15,740 bases of DNA from Dehalococcoidia bacterium UBA6495 (GCA_002435305.1 DJMH01000017.1:1-15740), one strand, 5' to 3'; positions 1 to 6,562 are shown, counted from the first letter of the stretch. Notes: a model not told the origin generated them from the sequence alone. Program-made: numbers and translations.

Positions 1-52
1 GTATTGAAATCTAAACCAACTAACCATCTCAAGTACTAGAACTGGTGAATAA

Positions 53-676
53 ATGACTAAAGACCAAAATAATCTTGATCCCGAGGAACAAAGCGAAAAT
101 GAATCAAGTTCCGATCCCGAAGCAAATAATCGACTGACCTCCGATCCTGAAACAAATGATCAACCCACCGAGGAAACTGTAGAAACCCCACAGAAAAACA
201 ACGATACCTTGCAAGTCGAAAGCATTCCGCAAGGATCAATCATATTTAAACAATCCCACCTATCTTGGTTAATTCCATCCTCTATTTGGATAATAGGATT
301 GGTAATCGTTGATGTGTATATTGGACTGTTGGGGGGCCTTGGTATCCTTTTGGCCCCATTAATTGCAGCTCCAAGGTATTTGAGGTGGAGACAAACTGTT
401 TATCATTTATCTGATGATTCTCTATATCTTACGATGGCCGGACTTCCTGTAATCCAAAAAAGCAAAATATACCAAGTCAAATTTGACACTATAGCAAGAG
501 ATGAGGACGGAAAGGTACAAATAGGTATTAGACATGGCTTCTTCGGGAAAACTCTAGGATACGGGGAAGTCAATATCGTGTTCGATGACAAACGAGTGGC
601 GAGACTTCCCTATATCTCACAATATCAGTCTTTCATAGACTACATTAACGAACGAACGGAACTACCAGGGGAATAA
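53..676 (+). CDS. Membrane-anchored PH-like (bPH2/YdbS-type) protein
   Basis: A 207-residue protein. Residues 1-60 are hydrophilic, acidic and low in complexity, rich in Asp, Glu, Asn and Ser. Residues about 71-108 form a hydrophobic hairpin, probably two membrane segments, ending at Arg-Trp-Arg. Residues about 115-200 read as a beta-rich PH-like domain: a YHLSDDSLYL strand, a central basic stretch, then GFFGKTLGYGEVNI, which resembles the 'fG-x-GdV' strand of bacterial PH domains. Families of this shape are membrane proteins of unknown role with a cytoplasmic PH-like domain. The ATG at 53 is chosen because the frame fits, although its ribosome site is weak. The gene converges on the next one with a 28-base gap. 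No function can be named from neighbours. The fold assignment is moderately sure. Confidence 0.7.
   Translation: MTKDQNNLDPEEQSENESSSDPEANNRLTSDPETNDQPTEETVETPQKNNDTLQVESIPQGSIIFKQSHLSWLIPSSIWIIGLVIVDVYIGLLGGLGILLAPLIAAPRYLRWRQTVYHLSDDSLYLTMAGLPVIQKSKIYQVKFDTIARDEDGKVQIGIRHGFFGKTLGYGEVNIVFDDKRVARLPYISQYQSFIDYINERTELPGE
110..169 (+). repeat. Two in-frame 30-bp tandem repeats
   Basis: Two adjacent 30-base units encode SDPEANNRLT and SDPETNDQPT in the acidic N-terminal tail of the PH-like protein. The first 22 bases of the units differ at only a few positions. A more degenerate LDPE-type unit lies just upstream. This looks like a recent in-frame duplication in a disordered tail. Confidence 0.7.
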
Positions 677-704
677 GTAGAAAGGTCGAATCCAGATTAA
701 AGAC

Positions 705-1505
705 CTAATCATTGACTATTTTCTTTAACTTTAACCCCAATTGTTCAATATCTCCCAGATTTTTTAAAAGTAAATAATTGGTATCTCCTAGGGACAAGAA
801 TTGCAGATGGTAGGGGGAGATGATTCTTGATACCAAAGACCTCCATGATGCTTGGTCACCTTCGTATTTTAGACAGTTCCACCCACGGCTAATTTTTTCT
901 CCATCTGGAATCAACTTGTCCGAACAAACTACCGAAATCTTTGATTCTGTCCTGATAATTGAAAGAAAAACTCCATTTTGAACCCAATTCGGTAAAATCG
1001 TACCAAGTTCAAAAAAACAAATTGCAAATGTGCCTGGCAGCAATTCAAGCTCCTCTTCATCATCTATCAATGTCGATTCTAATAGGTTGGACCAATTGGA
1101 ACCTGGTATTTCCATCATATCCATATGTTCATTGACAACACATTTGTTAGCAATATGTGCAACAATTCCATCAGAATAGTGAGGATTAATTTTCTTTATA
1201 CGAAACCACCACCTTACCCGTCTCAGTGACGGCTTCTGAAGCTCAAGAGAAGATAATCTGTTGATTAAGTGGGCATATTCCCATGGTATAGAGAAGACGT
1301 CCATATGCAGCCATTCGAATTCATGTTCCAATGCAAGCATATCTTTTGAAACATTTTTATATCTGTTAATCCAATTTCCCAAAGTACGCAAACTTGGTCG
1401 AGGTTGTTCACCAAAAGAATCAAGAATTCTGGAACGCCGATATCCCTTGGCGTACATTTCAAACCCCTGAGAGATTTGTGCAGTGTTGGTAAAAGTCCTT
1501 CCCAT
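705..1505 (-). CDS. Orphan protein with N-terminal HTH-like segment
   Basis: A 266-residue protein that I do not recognise as a named family. Residues about 5-50 have the pattern of a homeodomain-like helix-turn-helix: a helix with FEMYAKGYRRSRIL, a turn with a Pro-Arg-Pro-Ser motif, then LRTLGNWINRYK. This resembles the N-terminus of transposase or terminase-type HTH proteins. The rest is rich in Trp and hydrophobic residues and carries no catalytic motif I can name. Residues about 150-155 are acidic. There is no obvious signal peptide or long membrane helix. A gene-regulatory or DNA-binding role is an inference from the N-terminus only. The start is the ATG at 1505; a purine-rich GGGAATG lies upstream. 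It converges with the PH-like gene. It is monocistronic as far as can be seen. Confidence 0.6.
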   Translation of the reverse strand: MGRTFTNTAQISQGFEMYAKGYRRSRILDSFGEQPRPSLRTLGNWINRYKNVSKDMLALEHEFEWLHMDVFSIPWEYAHLINRLSSLELQKPSLRRVRWWFRIKKINPHYSDGIVAHIANKCVVNEHMDMMEIPGSNWSNLLESTLIDDEEELELLPGTFAICFFELGTILPNWVQNGVFLSIIRTESKISVVCSDKLIPDGEKISRGWNCLKYEGDQASWRSLVSRIISPYHLQFLSLGDTNYLLLKNLGDIEQLGLKLKKIVND

Positions 1506-1690
1506 AATTCATTCCCATATTACTTAAATTACTGCTCTTATTCTAGCATATGGGTAGTTTATTGCTTTATTTTATCTTTTTATTGCCTTATCTACAGATA
1601 AATATTTTACCAGTGACCTTTAGATAAGTTAAGGAATATAAAAAAATACTCGGTATAGATCAGAAAGTAGTGCGGGAAAATTCGGTTAAA

Positions 1691-1900
1691 TTAAAGGAGG
1701 CCAACAGATTTAGCCGCCCTCTTAACATCATCCACCCGAAAGGCCCTTAGTATGTTTTTTACCTCAGTCCCAGTTTTTTCCAATTCCACTAGTCGGGAAA
1801 CTCTATCCGGTTTATTCCCCGTCCTTGGCAACTTAAGTGATTTAAGGGCATATGAAAGATCATCAGATCTAAAATTTTGGAGAAATTCTTCGAAATCCAT
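1691..1900 (-). CDS. Small SAP-motif protein (69 aa)
   Basis: The 69-residue product contains a SAP-like motif at about residues 11-41, with LSYALKSLKLPRTGNKPDRV matching the family pattern of helix, 'LgLp-tGnK', helix. A second segment, FRVDDVKRAAKSVGLL, repeats the opening half of the first (FRSDDLSYALKSLKLP) and ends the protein just where the Gly-x-Lys turn would follow. SAP domains are small helical nucleic-acid-binding modules, so DNA or RNA binding is likely. A GGAG ribosome site lies 8 bases before the ATG, which supports real translation. Overlapping open frames on both strands lack such support. The gene is too short for certainty. No partner gene is evident. Confidence 0.55.
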   Translation of the reverse strand: MDFEEFLQNFRSDDLSYALKSLKLPRTGNKPDRVSRLVELEKTGTEVKNILRAFRVDDVKRAAKSVGLL

Positions 1901-2048
1901 AGAGGTATCTCCAATTCAACTGAATACAACAAAATATTTCGACCGATTATACAGACACTTACCCCTGTTGATAAGGCAAAAAAAAAAGAACCTATCTCTA
2001 GCGAAGTAAAGCTCATGAAAAGTAGCGTAGAATGTTGCTTATTTGAAT

Positions 2049-2053
2049 GGGAG
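2049..2053 (+). promoter_or_regulatory. Ribosome binding site fixing the DegV start
   Basis: GGGAG sits 7 bases before the ATG at 2061. This favours that ATG over the in-frame TTG at 2043, which would place the site inside the gene. Confidence 0.7.
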
Positions 2054-2060
2054 ATTAAAA

Positions 2061-2903
2061 ATGGCGGTTAAGATAGTCACAGACAGCACCTCAGATTTAG
2101 ATCCAGCTCTTGCACAGGAATTGGGTATAACGATAGTCCCTTTAAACGTACATTTCGGCCAGACTATCTACAAAGATGGAATTGACCTAAACACGGATCA
2201 GTTTTTTGATAAGCTGATAAACGGAACAGTGTTTCCTTCTACCTCACAGCCGTCAATGGGTGAATTTGTAGATGTCTATGAAAAGGTTAACCAACCTGGA
2301 GATGTGATTATTTCAATTCATGTATCTTCAAAGCTCAGTGGTACCATCAATTCTGCCCAGCAAGCCGCAGCTACTTTGTCAGATAGGATCGATGTCAAAA
2401 TTGTAGATACACAACAGGTATCAATGACAGTCGGGTTGTCGGCTCTCGGTGCCGCTAAAGCAGCCCAAGAAGGACAATCAGCAGAAGAATGCGTTGCCAT
2501 CGCTGAGTCGATAGCCCAGAGGAGCAACTTTTTTGCTTTGTTTGACACACTGGAGTACCTAGAAAAAGGTGGGAGAATCGGAAAGGCAAGGTCATTGATA
2601 GGGGGCCTACTGAAAATCCGTCCAATTCTGCGTGTTGAGGACGGGGAAATTGGTCAGTTCGCAAAAGCTCGCTCAAGAAATATGGGGATGCTGAAATTGG
2701 AGCAGGCTGTCAGGGATCTTGGAGAATTAGATGATATCGCTGTTGTTTACAGTACTGACGGCACTGACGCAGAAAATTTGGTGACCACGGTGCAAGGACT
2801 ACTGCCGGAAGGAAAAGAACCATATATAACTAGAGTAGGACCGGTAATAGGAACCCACGCAGGGCCAAATTTAGTTGCAATCGCGGCAATTACCTCCGCC
2901 TAA
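2061..2903 (+). CDS. DegV family fatty-acid-binding protein
   Basis: A 280-residue protein of normal DegV length. Family motifs occur in order: VKIVTDST at the N-terminus (residues 3-10), STSQPS at 60-65, SSKLSGTINSA at 89-99, LEYLEKGGRIGKA at 164-176 and GPVIGTHAGPN near 260-270. DegV proteins bind one fatty acid in a buried pocket. In Firmicutes, FakB members present it to the kinase FakA to make acyl-phosphate for phospholipid synthesis. No FakA-like kinase gene is in this window, so the partner must lie elsewhere or the role differs. The ATG at 2061 is chosen for its GGGAG site. The protein is soluble, with no signal peptide. The family call is firm; the lipid role is transferred from the family. 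Confidence 0.93.
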   Translation: MAVKIVTDSTSDLDPALAQELGITIVPLNVHFGQTIYKDGIDLNTDQFFDKLINGTVFPSTSQPSMGEFVDVYEKVNQPGDVIISIHVSSKLSGTINSAQQAAATLSDRIDVKIVDTQQVSMTVGLSALGAAKAAQEGQSAEECVAIAESIAQRSNFFALFDTLEYLEKGGRIGKARSLIGGLLKIRPILRVEDGEIGQFAKARSRNMGMLKLEQAVRDLGELDDIAVVYSTDGTDAENLVTTVQGLLPEGKEPYITRVGPVIGTHAGPNLVAIAAITSA

Positions 2904-2969
2904 ACCATTAACAAAATAAAAAAAAGTAACCTCTCTACTTAACTAAAAGTACGATATAGTAAGATACAT

Positions 2970-2998
2970 TTGATCTAGAGATAAACACTGATAATTAT
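2970..2998 (+). promoter_or_regulatory. Possible sigma70-type promoter for the DUF1326 gene
   Basis: TTGATC at 2970-2975 and AATTAT at 2993-2998 are separated by 17 bases. Each matches 4 of 6 consensus bases. Transcription would start just before the ribosome site at 3009. This is weak and could be chance in AT-rich DNA. Confidence 0.3.
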
Positions 2999-3008
2999 AG
3001 AAAAATGT

Positions 3009-3013
3009 GGAGG
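3009..3013 (+). promoter_or_regulatory. Ribosome binding site fixing the DUF1326 start
   Basis: GGAGG lies 5 bases before the ATG at 3019. This rules against the upstream in-frame GTG at 3007, which overlaps the site. Confidence 0.7.
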
Positions 3014-3018
3014 ATTTG

Positions 3019-3633
3019 ATGGCAACAACTACGAAGTGGAAAATTAACGGCACCTACTTTGAGTCTTGCGACTGTGATATTGCTTGCCCATGCGTATTTT
3101 TGCAGTCACCTTCCACAGATGATGGGGCGTGTAACGTAGTCATAGCGTGGAATATCGAATCTGGAGATTTCGGGGGAACTAAATTAGATGGGCTTTCTGT
3201 TGCCCTAGCAGTTCACTCCCCCAAAATCATGACAGACGGTAATTGGAAAGCAGCAGTATATCTTGATGAAAATGCAGATAGTGCCCAACAAGAAGCACTT
3301 GGCCAGATATTTAGTGGCCAAGGTGGAGGACATTTTGAAGTACTTTCCGGATTTATTGGGGAGATTCTAGGGGTAGCAACAGCTTCCATTGATTACCGAT
3401 CGGATGGGAAAAAACGTGGAGTGACCATAGGCAGCATCGCAGAAATCGAGATAGAAGCCATACCAGGAGTTGACGGAGAAGACGTGACTATAGCAGGTAA
3501 TCCCTTAGGTGTAGTTCCTGGGGTCCCTCTACACATAGCCCAATCCAGTGTGAGTAAATTCAGCGACCATGGTTTAACCTGGGATAACGCGGGTAATAAC
3601 GGATTTTTTTCCGCATTCAGTTACGAAAACTAG
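3019..3633 (+). CDS. DUF1326 protein
   Basis: A 204-residue protein with the DUF1326 signature near the N-terminus: KWKINGTYFESCDCDIACPC, with four cysteines at about residues 17, 19, 23 and 25. The closely spaced Cys residues look suited to metal or disulfide chemistry, but no function is established for the family as far as I know. The central part is beta-rich and the C-terminus has several Gly-rich turns. There is no clear signal peptide. It is followed after 19 bases by a DUF2182 membrane gene, a combination seen repeatedly in bacteria, so the two probably work together at the membrane. The ATG at 3019 is chosen for its GGAGG site. The family call is strong; the function is unknown. Confidence 0.85.
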   Translation: MATTTKWKINGTYFESCDCDIACPCVFLQSPSTDDGACNVVIAWNIESGDFGGTKLDGLSVALAVHSPKIMTDGNWKAAVYLDENADSAQQEALGQIFSGQGGGHFEVLSGFIGEILGVATASIDYRSDGKKRGVTIGSIAEIEIEAIPGVDGEDVTIAGNPLGVVPGVPLHIAQSSVSKFSDHGLTWDNAGNNGFFSAFSYEN

Positions 3634-3652
3634 ATAAAAAGGCTACCAGGCT

Positions 3653-4462
3653 ATGATGGGACTGGAGTCGGGTGACGGCTCGCTGTCGGTGTACAATCGT
3701 GACAGGGTTATAATTGTTGTCGCAATCATAATAATAACCTGTGTGTCGTGGGTATACCTATTTAATCTATCGGGTGATATGGATAGCATGTCGGGCTTCG
3801 ATAGTAAGACTGGGTTGTCACGTGCCATGCCGAATATGGTGCCTTGGGGATTTTCAGATTGGATATCGATGTTTGTCATGTGGCTTGTAATGATGATCGG
3901 CATGATGGTACCAACTGCGTCACCTATGATTCTGATGTTTTCAACGGTCAATCGACAAAAGAAGGCACAAAACCAGCCGTATGTGGCGACTGCTGTTTTT
4001 CTTTCGGGCTATGTTTTAGTCTGGCTAGGTTTTTCCATCGGAGCTACAGTTAGCAACTGGGTCCTCCATTCTAATACACTCCTATCCGGAATGATGGGTG
4101 AGTCAACGAGTAATTTATTCGGGGGTGTTTTGTTAATTTCAGCAGGCATTTTTCAATGGACCCCGATAAAAAAAGCTTGTCTGAACAATTGCAGAACTCC
4201 CATGGGATTCTTAATGACCGAATGGAAAAACGGCTCTTATGGAGCTTTTAGAATGGGCCTCGGCCATGGAATCTACTGTTTAGGTTGCTGTTGGTTGCTA
4301 ATGGCCCTATTATTCGTGTTAGGTGTAATGAACCTAGTTTGGATCGCGGTACTGACTGCTTTAATCCTTGTTGAGAAAGTAGCACCCAAAGGAGATTGGG
4401 TGTCTCGAATCACAGGCATAGGATTTGCAGTTTGGGGAATTATACTGTTATTTCAGATTTAG
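3653..4462 (+). CDS. DUF2182 integral membrane protein
   Basis: A 269-residue polytopic protein with about six or seven hydrophobic segments, at roughly residues 18-40, 70-96, 108-136, 145-165, 200-245 (two) and 250-268. DUF2182 hallmarks are visible: Met-rich WLVMMIGMMVPTASPMILMF, the CLNNCRTPMGF loop, and GLGHGIYCLGCCWLLM with paired Cys and a His. The Met, Cys and His content inside and next to membrane helices suggests binding of a soft metal such as copper, but that is inference. The gene lies 19 bases after DUF1326 and probably shares its transcript. The ATG at 3653 is followed at once by a second ATG at 3656; either may be used, since the ribosome site is weak. Confidence 0.85.
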   Translation: MMGLESGDGSLSVYNRDRVIIVVAIIIITCVSWVYLFNLSGDMDSMSGFDSKTGLSRAMPNMVPWGFSDWISMFVMWLVMMIGMMVPTASPMILMFSTVNRQKKAQNQPYVATAVFLSGYVLVWLGFSIGATVSNWVLHSNTLLSGMMGESTSNLFGGVLLISAGIFQWTPIKKACLNNCRTPMGFLMTEWKNGSYGAFRMGLGHGIYCLGCCWLLMALLFVLGVMNLVWIAVLTALILVEKVAPKGDWVSRITGIGFAVWGIILLFQI

Positions 4463-4491
4463 CCGACGATTGAAATTTAGGAGGCAGATCA

Positions 4492-5604
4492 ATGAGCCTA
4501 AGAGGAAGAGGTGCCATAGTTGGCATTGGGGAAGTGCCGACTCGCCGTATTTATGAGGGGCGAAGCATGTACGGGCTATGCGCCGAGGCTGCTGGTTTAG
4601 CAATAGCAGATGCAGGTATCACCAAAAATGATATAGACGGTCTCGTGACAGACGGTGTGGCACTCCCACCCGCAATAGCAGAATATCTGGACATTAAACC
4701 TAATTTTGCAACCGGAGTCTCAATGCAAGGAGCCAGCGGTGCAACGGCTACAATGGTAGCCACCTCTGCTGTCAGTAGCGGAATTTGTAACACCGTTTTG
4801 GTGGTGATGGGTAATTCCCGCCAGGACGCTGAGAGGGCAGGACGGCCCGCAGGCCGTGGAGCTTCTAGTCCCAGCGTGAGGTCTGAGTGGGAAGAACCTC
4901 ATGGCATGGCTCCTGGAGCCAATACTGGTTACGGTCTAATGTATCGAAGACACATCCATGAGTATGGCACCACAGAAGAGCAAATGGCCAAAATGGCAGC
5001 AGATCAAAGATTCAATGCCCTCGAAAATGAGAATGCTGTTTTCAATGGACAACCCATAAACGTTAAAGATGTTTTAAATTCAAGATATATCAATGAGCCA
5101 CTGAAGTTGTTGGAGTCTGTCATGCCGTGTGACGGTGCTGCGGCACTGATAATTACTACTCCTGAACGAGCCAAAAATATGAAAAACAACCCTGCGTATG
5201 TACTTGGCGTAGGATTAAAGCAAGGTGAAGCCAATATATGGCAACGAGATAAATTTACAGAAACCCCAGCAGTTGACTCCGTAAGAAGAGCCTTAGAAAT
5301 GGCTGGTTACAGCCCAAGTGACATAGAATTCGCGGAATTCTACGACTGCTACACCATATTAGCAGCTATGTGTCTTGAAGATGCTGGTCTTGTAGAGAAA
5401 GGAGAAATAGGTCCCTTTTACGAGGAAACGGATACAACATATAAAGGTGCCTTCCCTATAAACACGGACGGCGGTCAACTTTCTGGTGGGCAACCAGGAT
5501 TGGCTGGTGGATTCAGGCATGTGATAGAAGGTGCGCGACAAATAATGGGCAAGGCTGGGTCAAGACAAGTAGAGAAAAGTGACTTATGTCTGGTGAATGG
5601 TTGA
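4492..5604 (+). CDS. Thiolase-fold acyl-CoA protein lacking classical catalytic residues; ends at an in-frame TGA
   Basis: A 370-residue product of the SCPx/Ltp2-like branch of the thiolase superfamily. Both thiolase halves are recognisable: the N-terminal AIVGIGEVPT strand, DAGITKNDIDGLV, SMQGASGATA at about 78-87, MPCDGAAAL at 201-209, EFYDCYT at 282-288, and GGQLSGGQPGLAGG followed by GARQIMGKAG. The nucleophilic Cys expected in the first motif is absent (GASGA), and the His of the usual GHP loop is Gln (GGQP). This gene is therefore unlikely to be a normal thiolase. Relatives paired with DUF35 proteins, such as Ltp2-ChsH2, catalyse aldol or retro-aldol cleavage of acyl-CoAs. An AGGAGG site sits 7 bases before the ATG. 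The product stops about 18 residues short of the family C-terminus, which continues in frame after the TGA. Confidence 0.88.
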   Translation: MSLRGRGAIVGIGEVPTRRIYEGRSMYGLCAEAAGLAIADAGITKNDIDGLVTDGVALPPAIAEYLDIKPNFATGVSMQGASGATATMVATSAVSSGICNTVLVVMGNSRQDAERAGRPAGRGASSPSVRSEWEEPHGMAPGANTGYGLMYRRHIHEYGTTEEQMAKMAADQRFNALENENAVFNGQPINVKDVLNSRYINEPLKLLESVMPCDGAAALIITTPERAKNMKNNPAYVLGVGLKQGEANIWQRDKFTETPAVDSVRRALEMAGYSPSDIEFAEFYDCYTILAAMCLEDAGLVEKGEIGPFYEETDTTYKGAFPINTDGGQLSGGQPGLAGGFRHVIEGARQIMGKAGSRQVEKSDLCLVNG

Positions 5605-5661
5605 GGGGGCACGGCGAGCGAAATGTGCTCGCTAGTTCTCGGGTCCAAGAACACACTCTAA
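5605..5661 (+). other. In-frame continuation of the thiolase-like C-terminus after TGA
   Basis: Directly after the TGA at 5602-5604 the same frame stays open for 18 codons to a TAA at 5659-5661 and reads GGTASEMCSLVLGSKNTL. Thiolase-superfamily proteins usually end with a loop and strand of the type 'G-x-GG-x-S-x-x-x-x-x-vLg', so this is the expected final beta strand. With it the protein would be about 389 residues, a normal length. The cause could be a recent nonsense mutation, a sequence error, or readthrough of the TGA. Other genes here also end in TGA (the DUF35 and NudC genes), so a changed genetic code is unlikely. Confidence 0.7.
5613..5633 (+). other. Stem-loop 8 bases after the TGA
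   Basis: GCGAGC at 5614-5619 pairs perfectly with GCTCGC at 5627-5632. G-U closing pairs on each side extend the stem to 8 pairs around the loop AAATG. No T-run follows, so it is not a typical terminator. Its position just after an in-frame TGA is suggestive of a recoding element, but it may be chance. Confidence 0.5.
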
Positions 5662-5691
5662 GCCATTAAAAACAAATATCGAGGTTTTAAG

Positions 5692-6108
5692 ATGACTTCA
5701 GCATACGATAAGCCAATACCTATTCCATCCAACGAGGTCTTGACTAAGCCTTTTTGGGAAGCTACTAAGCGCGGAGAATTGATTATCCCATACTGCAATT
5801 CATGTTCAACTCTTTTTTTCTACCCTCGAGAAGTTTGTCCAAATTGCTTTTCCAAGGATCTCGGCTGGAAGAAAATGTCTGGTAAGGGGCACGTGTACAC
5901 TTACACCCATGTCAGGCAGGCGGTTCACCCATCCTTTCAATCAGCGAACGGTCATATTTATGCCATAGTTCAGCTGGATGAAGGTCCTAAAATCCCTTCC
6001 GGTATATCGGGGTGTGAACCGGAAGAAGTGTACGTGGACATGCCAGTTTCGGTGGTCTTTGACGACATAACTGAGGATTACACCCTAGTTAAATTCCAAA
6101 AGTGCTGA
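5692..6108 (+). CDS. DUF35 zinc-ribbon/OB-fold acyl-CoA-binding protein
   Basis: A 138-residue protein with the two DUF35 parts. After an N-terminal helix (residues about 17-29), a rubredoxin-like zinc ribbon has Cys35-x2-Cys38 and Cys49-x2-Cys52. An OB-fold follows from about residue 62 (GKGHVYTYTHVRQAVHP, then GHIYAIVQLDEGP). DUF35 proteins act as small partners of thiolase-fold enzymes, binding the acyl-CoA or bridging two active sites; examples are ChsH2 with Ltp2 and the archaeal thiolase/HMG-CoA synthase complex. The thiolase-like gene lies just upstream, which supports a heteromeric enzyme. A GAGG site is 7 bases before the ATG. The substrate cannot be told from sequence. Confidence 0.9.
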   Translation: MTSAYDKPIPIPSNEVLTKPFWEATKRGELIIPYCNSCSTLFFYPREVCPNCFSKDLGWKKMSGKGHVYTYTHVRQAVHPSFQSANGHIYAIVQLDEGPKIPSGISGCEPEEVYVDMPVSVVFDDITEDYTLVKFQKC

Positions 6109-6118
6109 AAGTTAAATT

Positions 6119-6193
6119 TGGAGCGGAAGACGGGATTCGAACCCGCGACCTTCTCCTTGGCAAGGAGATGCTCTACCACTGAGCCACTTCCGC
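6119..6193 (-). tRNA. tRNA-Gly(GCC)
   Basis: A full cloverleaf is seen on the minus strand: acceptor GCGGAAG/CTTCCGC, D arm GCTC/GAGC, anticodon stem TCTCC/GGAGA with loop TTGCCAA (anticodon GCC), and T arm GCGGG/CCCGT with TTCGAAT. The discriminator is U, usual for bacterial tRNA-Gly. The 3' CCA is encoded (plus-strand 6119-6121 reads TGG). It lies downstream of tRNA-Phe and probably shares its transcript. Confidence 0.97.
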
Positions 6194-6232
6194 TAGTCAA
6201 CGTAGAATCAATACAGATCTGGCCTTAGAGCG

Positions 6233-6305
<73 letters not shown>

Positions 6306-6325
6306 CCATACCAAGCCGAGAATAC

Positions 6326-6354
6326 ATCCTATTGCCGGGAATTATCAGTGTCAA
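6326..6354 (-). promoter_or_regulatory. Sigma70-type promoter of the tRNA-Phe/tRNA-Gly unit
   Basis: On the minus strand a perfect TTGACA (-35, 6349-6354) is followed after exactly 17 bases by TAGGAT (-10, 6326-6331). The predicted start near 6319 is about 14 bases before the tRNA-Phe 5' end. This is the best promoter in the window and is typical for stable RNA genes. Confidence 0.8.
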
Positions 6355-6438
6355 GGAATTTAATTGAAAGTAATTTCTTTCGACACCGCCCGAACACCTT
6401 TTCTAATGTTGGGGCGGAGAGTAATCAGCATTACTCCT

Positions 6439-6460
6439 ACCAGTCAGCCACCAGTCAGCT
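6439..6460 (+). repeat. 11-bp tandem repeat upstream of the dehydrogenase operon
   Basis: ACCAGTCAGCC is followed directly by ACCAGTCAGCT. One helical turn separates the copies. They lie about 60-80 bases before the -10 box of the lpd promoter, so they could be an operator, but no regulator can be named. Confidence 0.5.
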
Positions 6461-6517
6461 AATGGTGTACAATAATCGCTCAATTATTTAGGGCAGCATT
6501 TTTAAGCATTTCTTGAC

Positions 6518-6523
6518 TATAAT
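6518..6523 (+). promoter_or_regulatory. Consensus -10 box (TATAAT) for the dehydrogenase operon
   Basis: A perfect TATAAT lies about 30 bases before the ribosome site of the lpd gene. No good -35 is seen 16-18 bases upstream (around 6495 the sequence reads AGCATT), so an activator may be needed. Transcription would start near 6530. That leaves the in-frame GTG at 6527 outside the message and supports the TTG at 6563 as start. Confidence 0.55.
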
Positions 6524-6550
6524 TAGGTGACAGGAATACTTAAGGTTCCG

Positions 6551-6560
6551 AGAGGTGATC
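6551..6560 (+). promoter_or_regulatory. Extended Shine-Dalgarno deciding the lpd start
   Basis: AGAGGTGATC carries the extended complement GAGGTGATC of the 16S rRNA 3' end. It is placed just before the TTG at 6563. It selects this TTG over the upstream GTG at 6527. Confidence 0.75.
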
Positions 6561-6562
6561 TA

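Noticed and set aside
679..705. AGGTC/GACCT inverted repeat between the converging first two genes
   Set aside because: A 5-bp stem with a 14-base loop and no clear T-run is not convincing as a terminator.
1640..1657. T-run with a small ATAC/GTAT hairpin after the SAP gene
   Set aside because: A 4-bp AT-rich stem is too weak to call a terminator.
1752..2071. Plus-strand open frames of 64 and 85 codons and a minus-strand frame of 75 codons around 1752-2071
   Set aside because: They overlap the SAP gene, lack family motifs, and none has ribosome-site support as good as the SAP gene's GGAG.
5602..5604. Selenocysteine or Trp decoding of TGA as a firm claim
   Set aside because: TGA ends the DUF35 and NudC genes normally, the site is not the catalytic Cys, and the hairpin loop does not look like a known SECIS. 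Kept only as one option.
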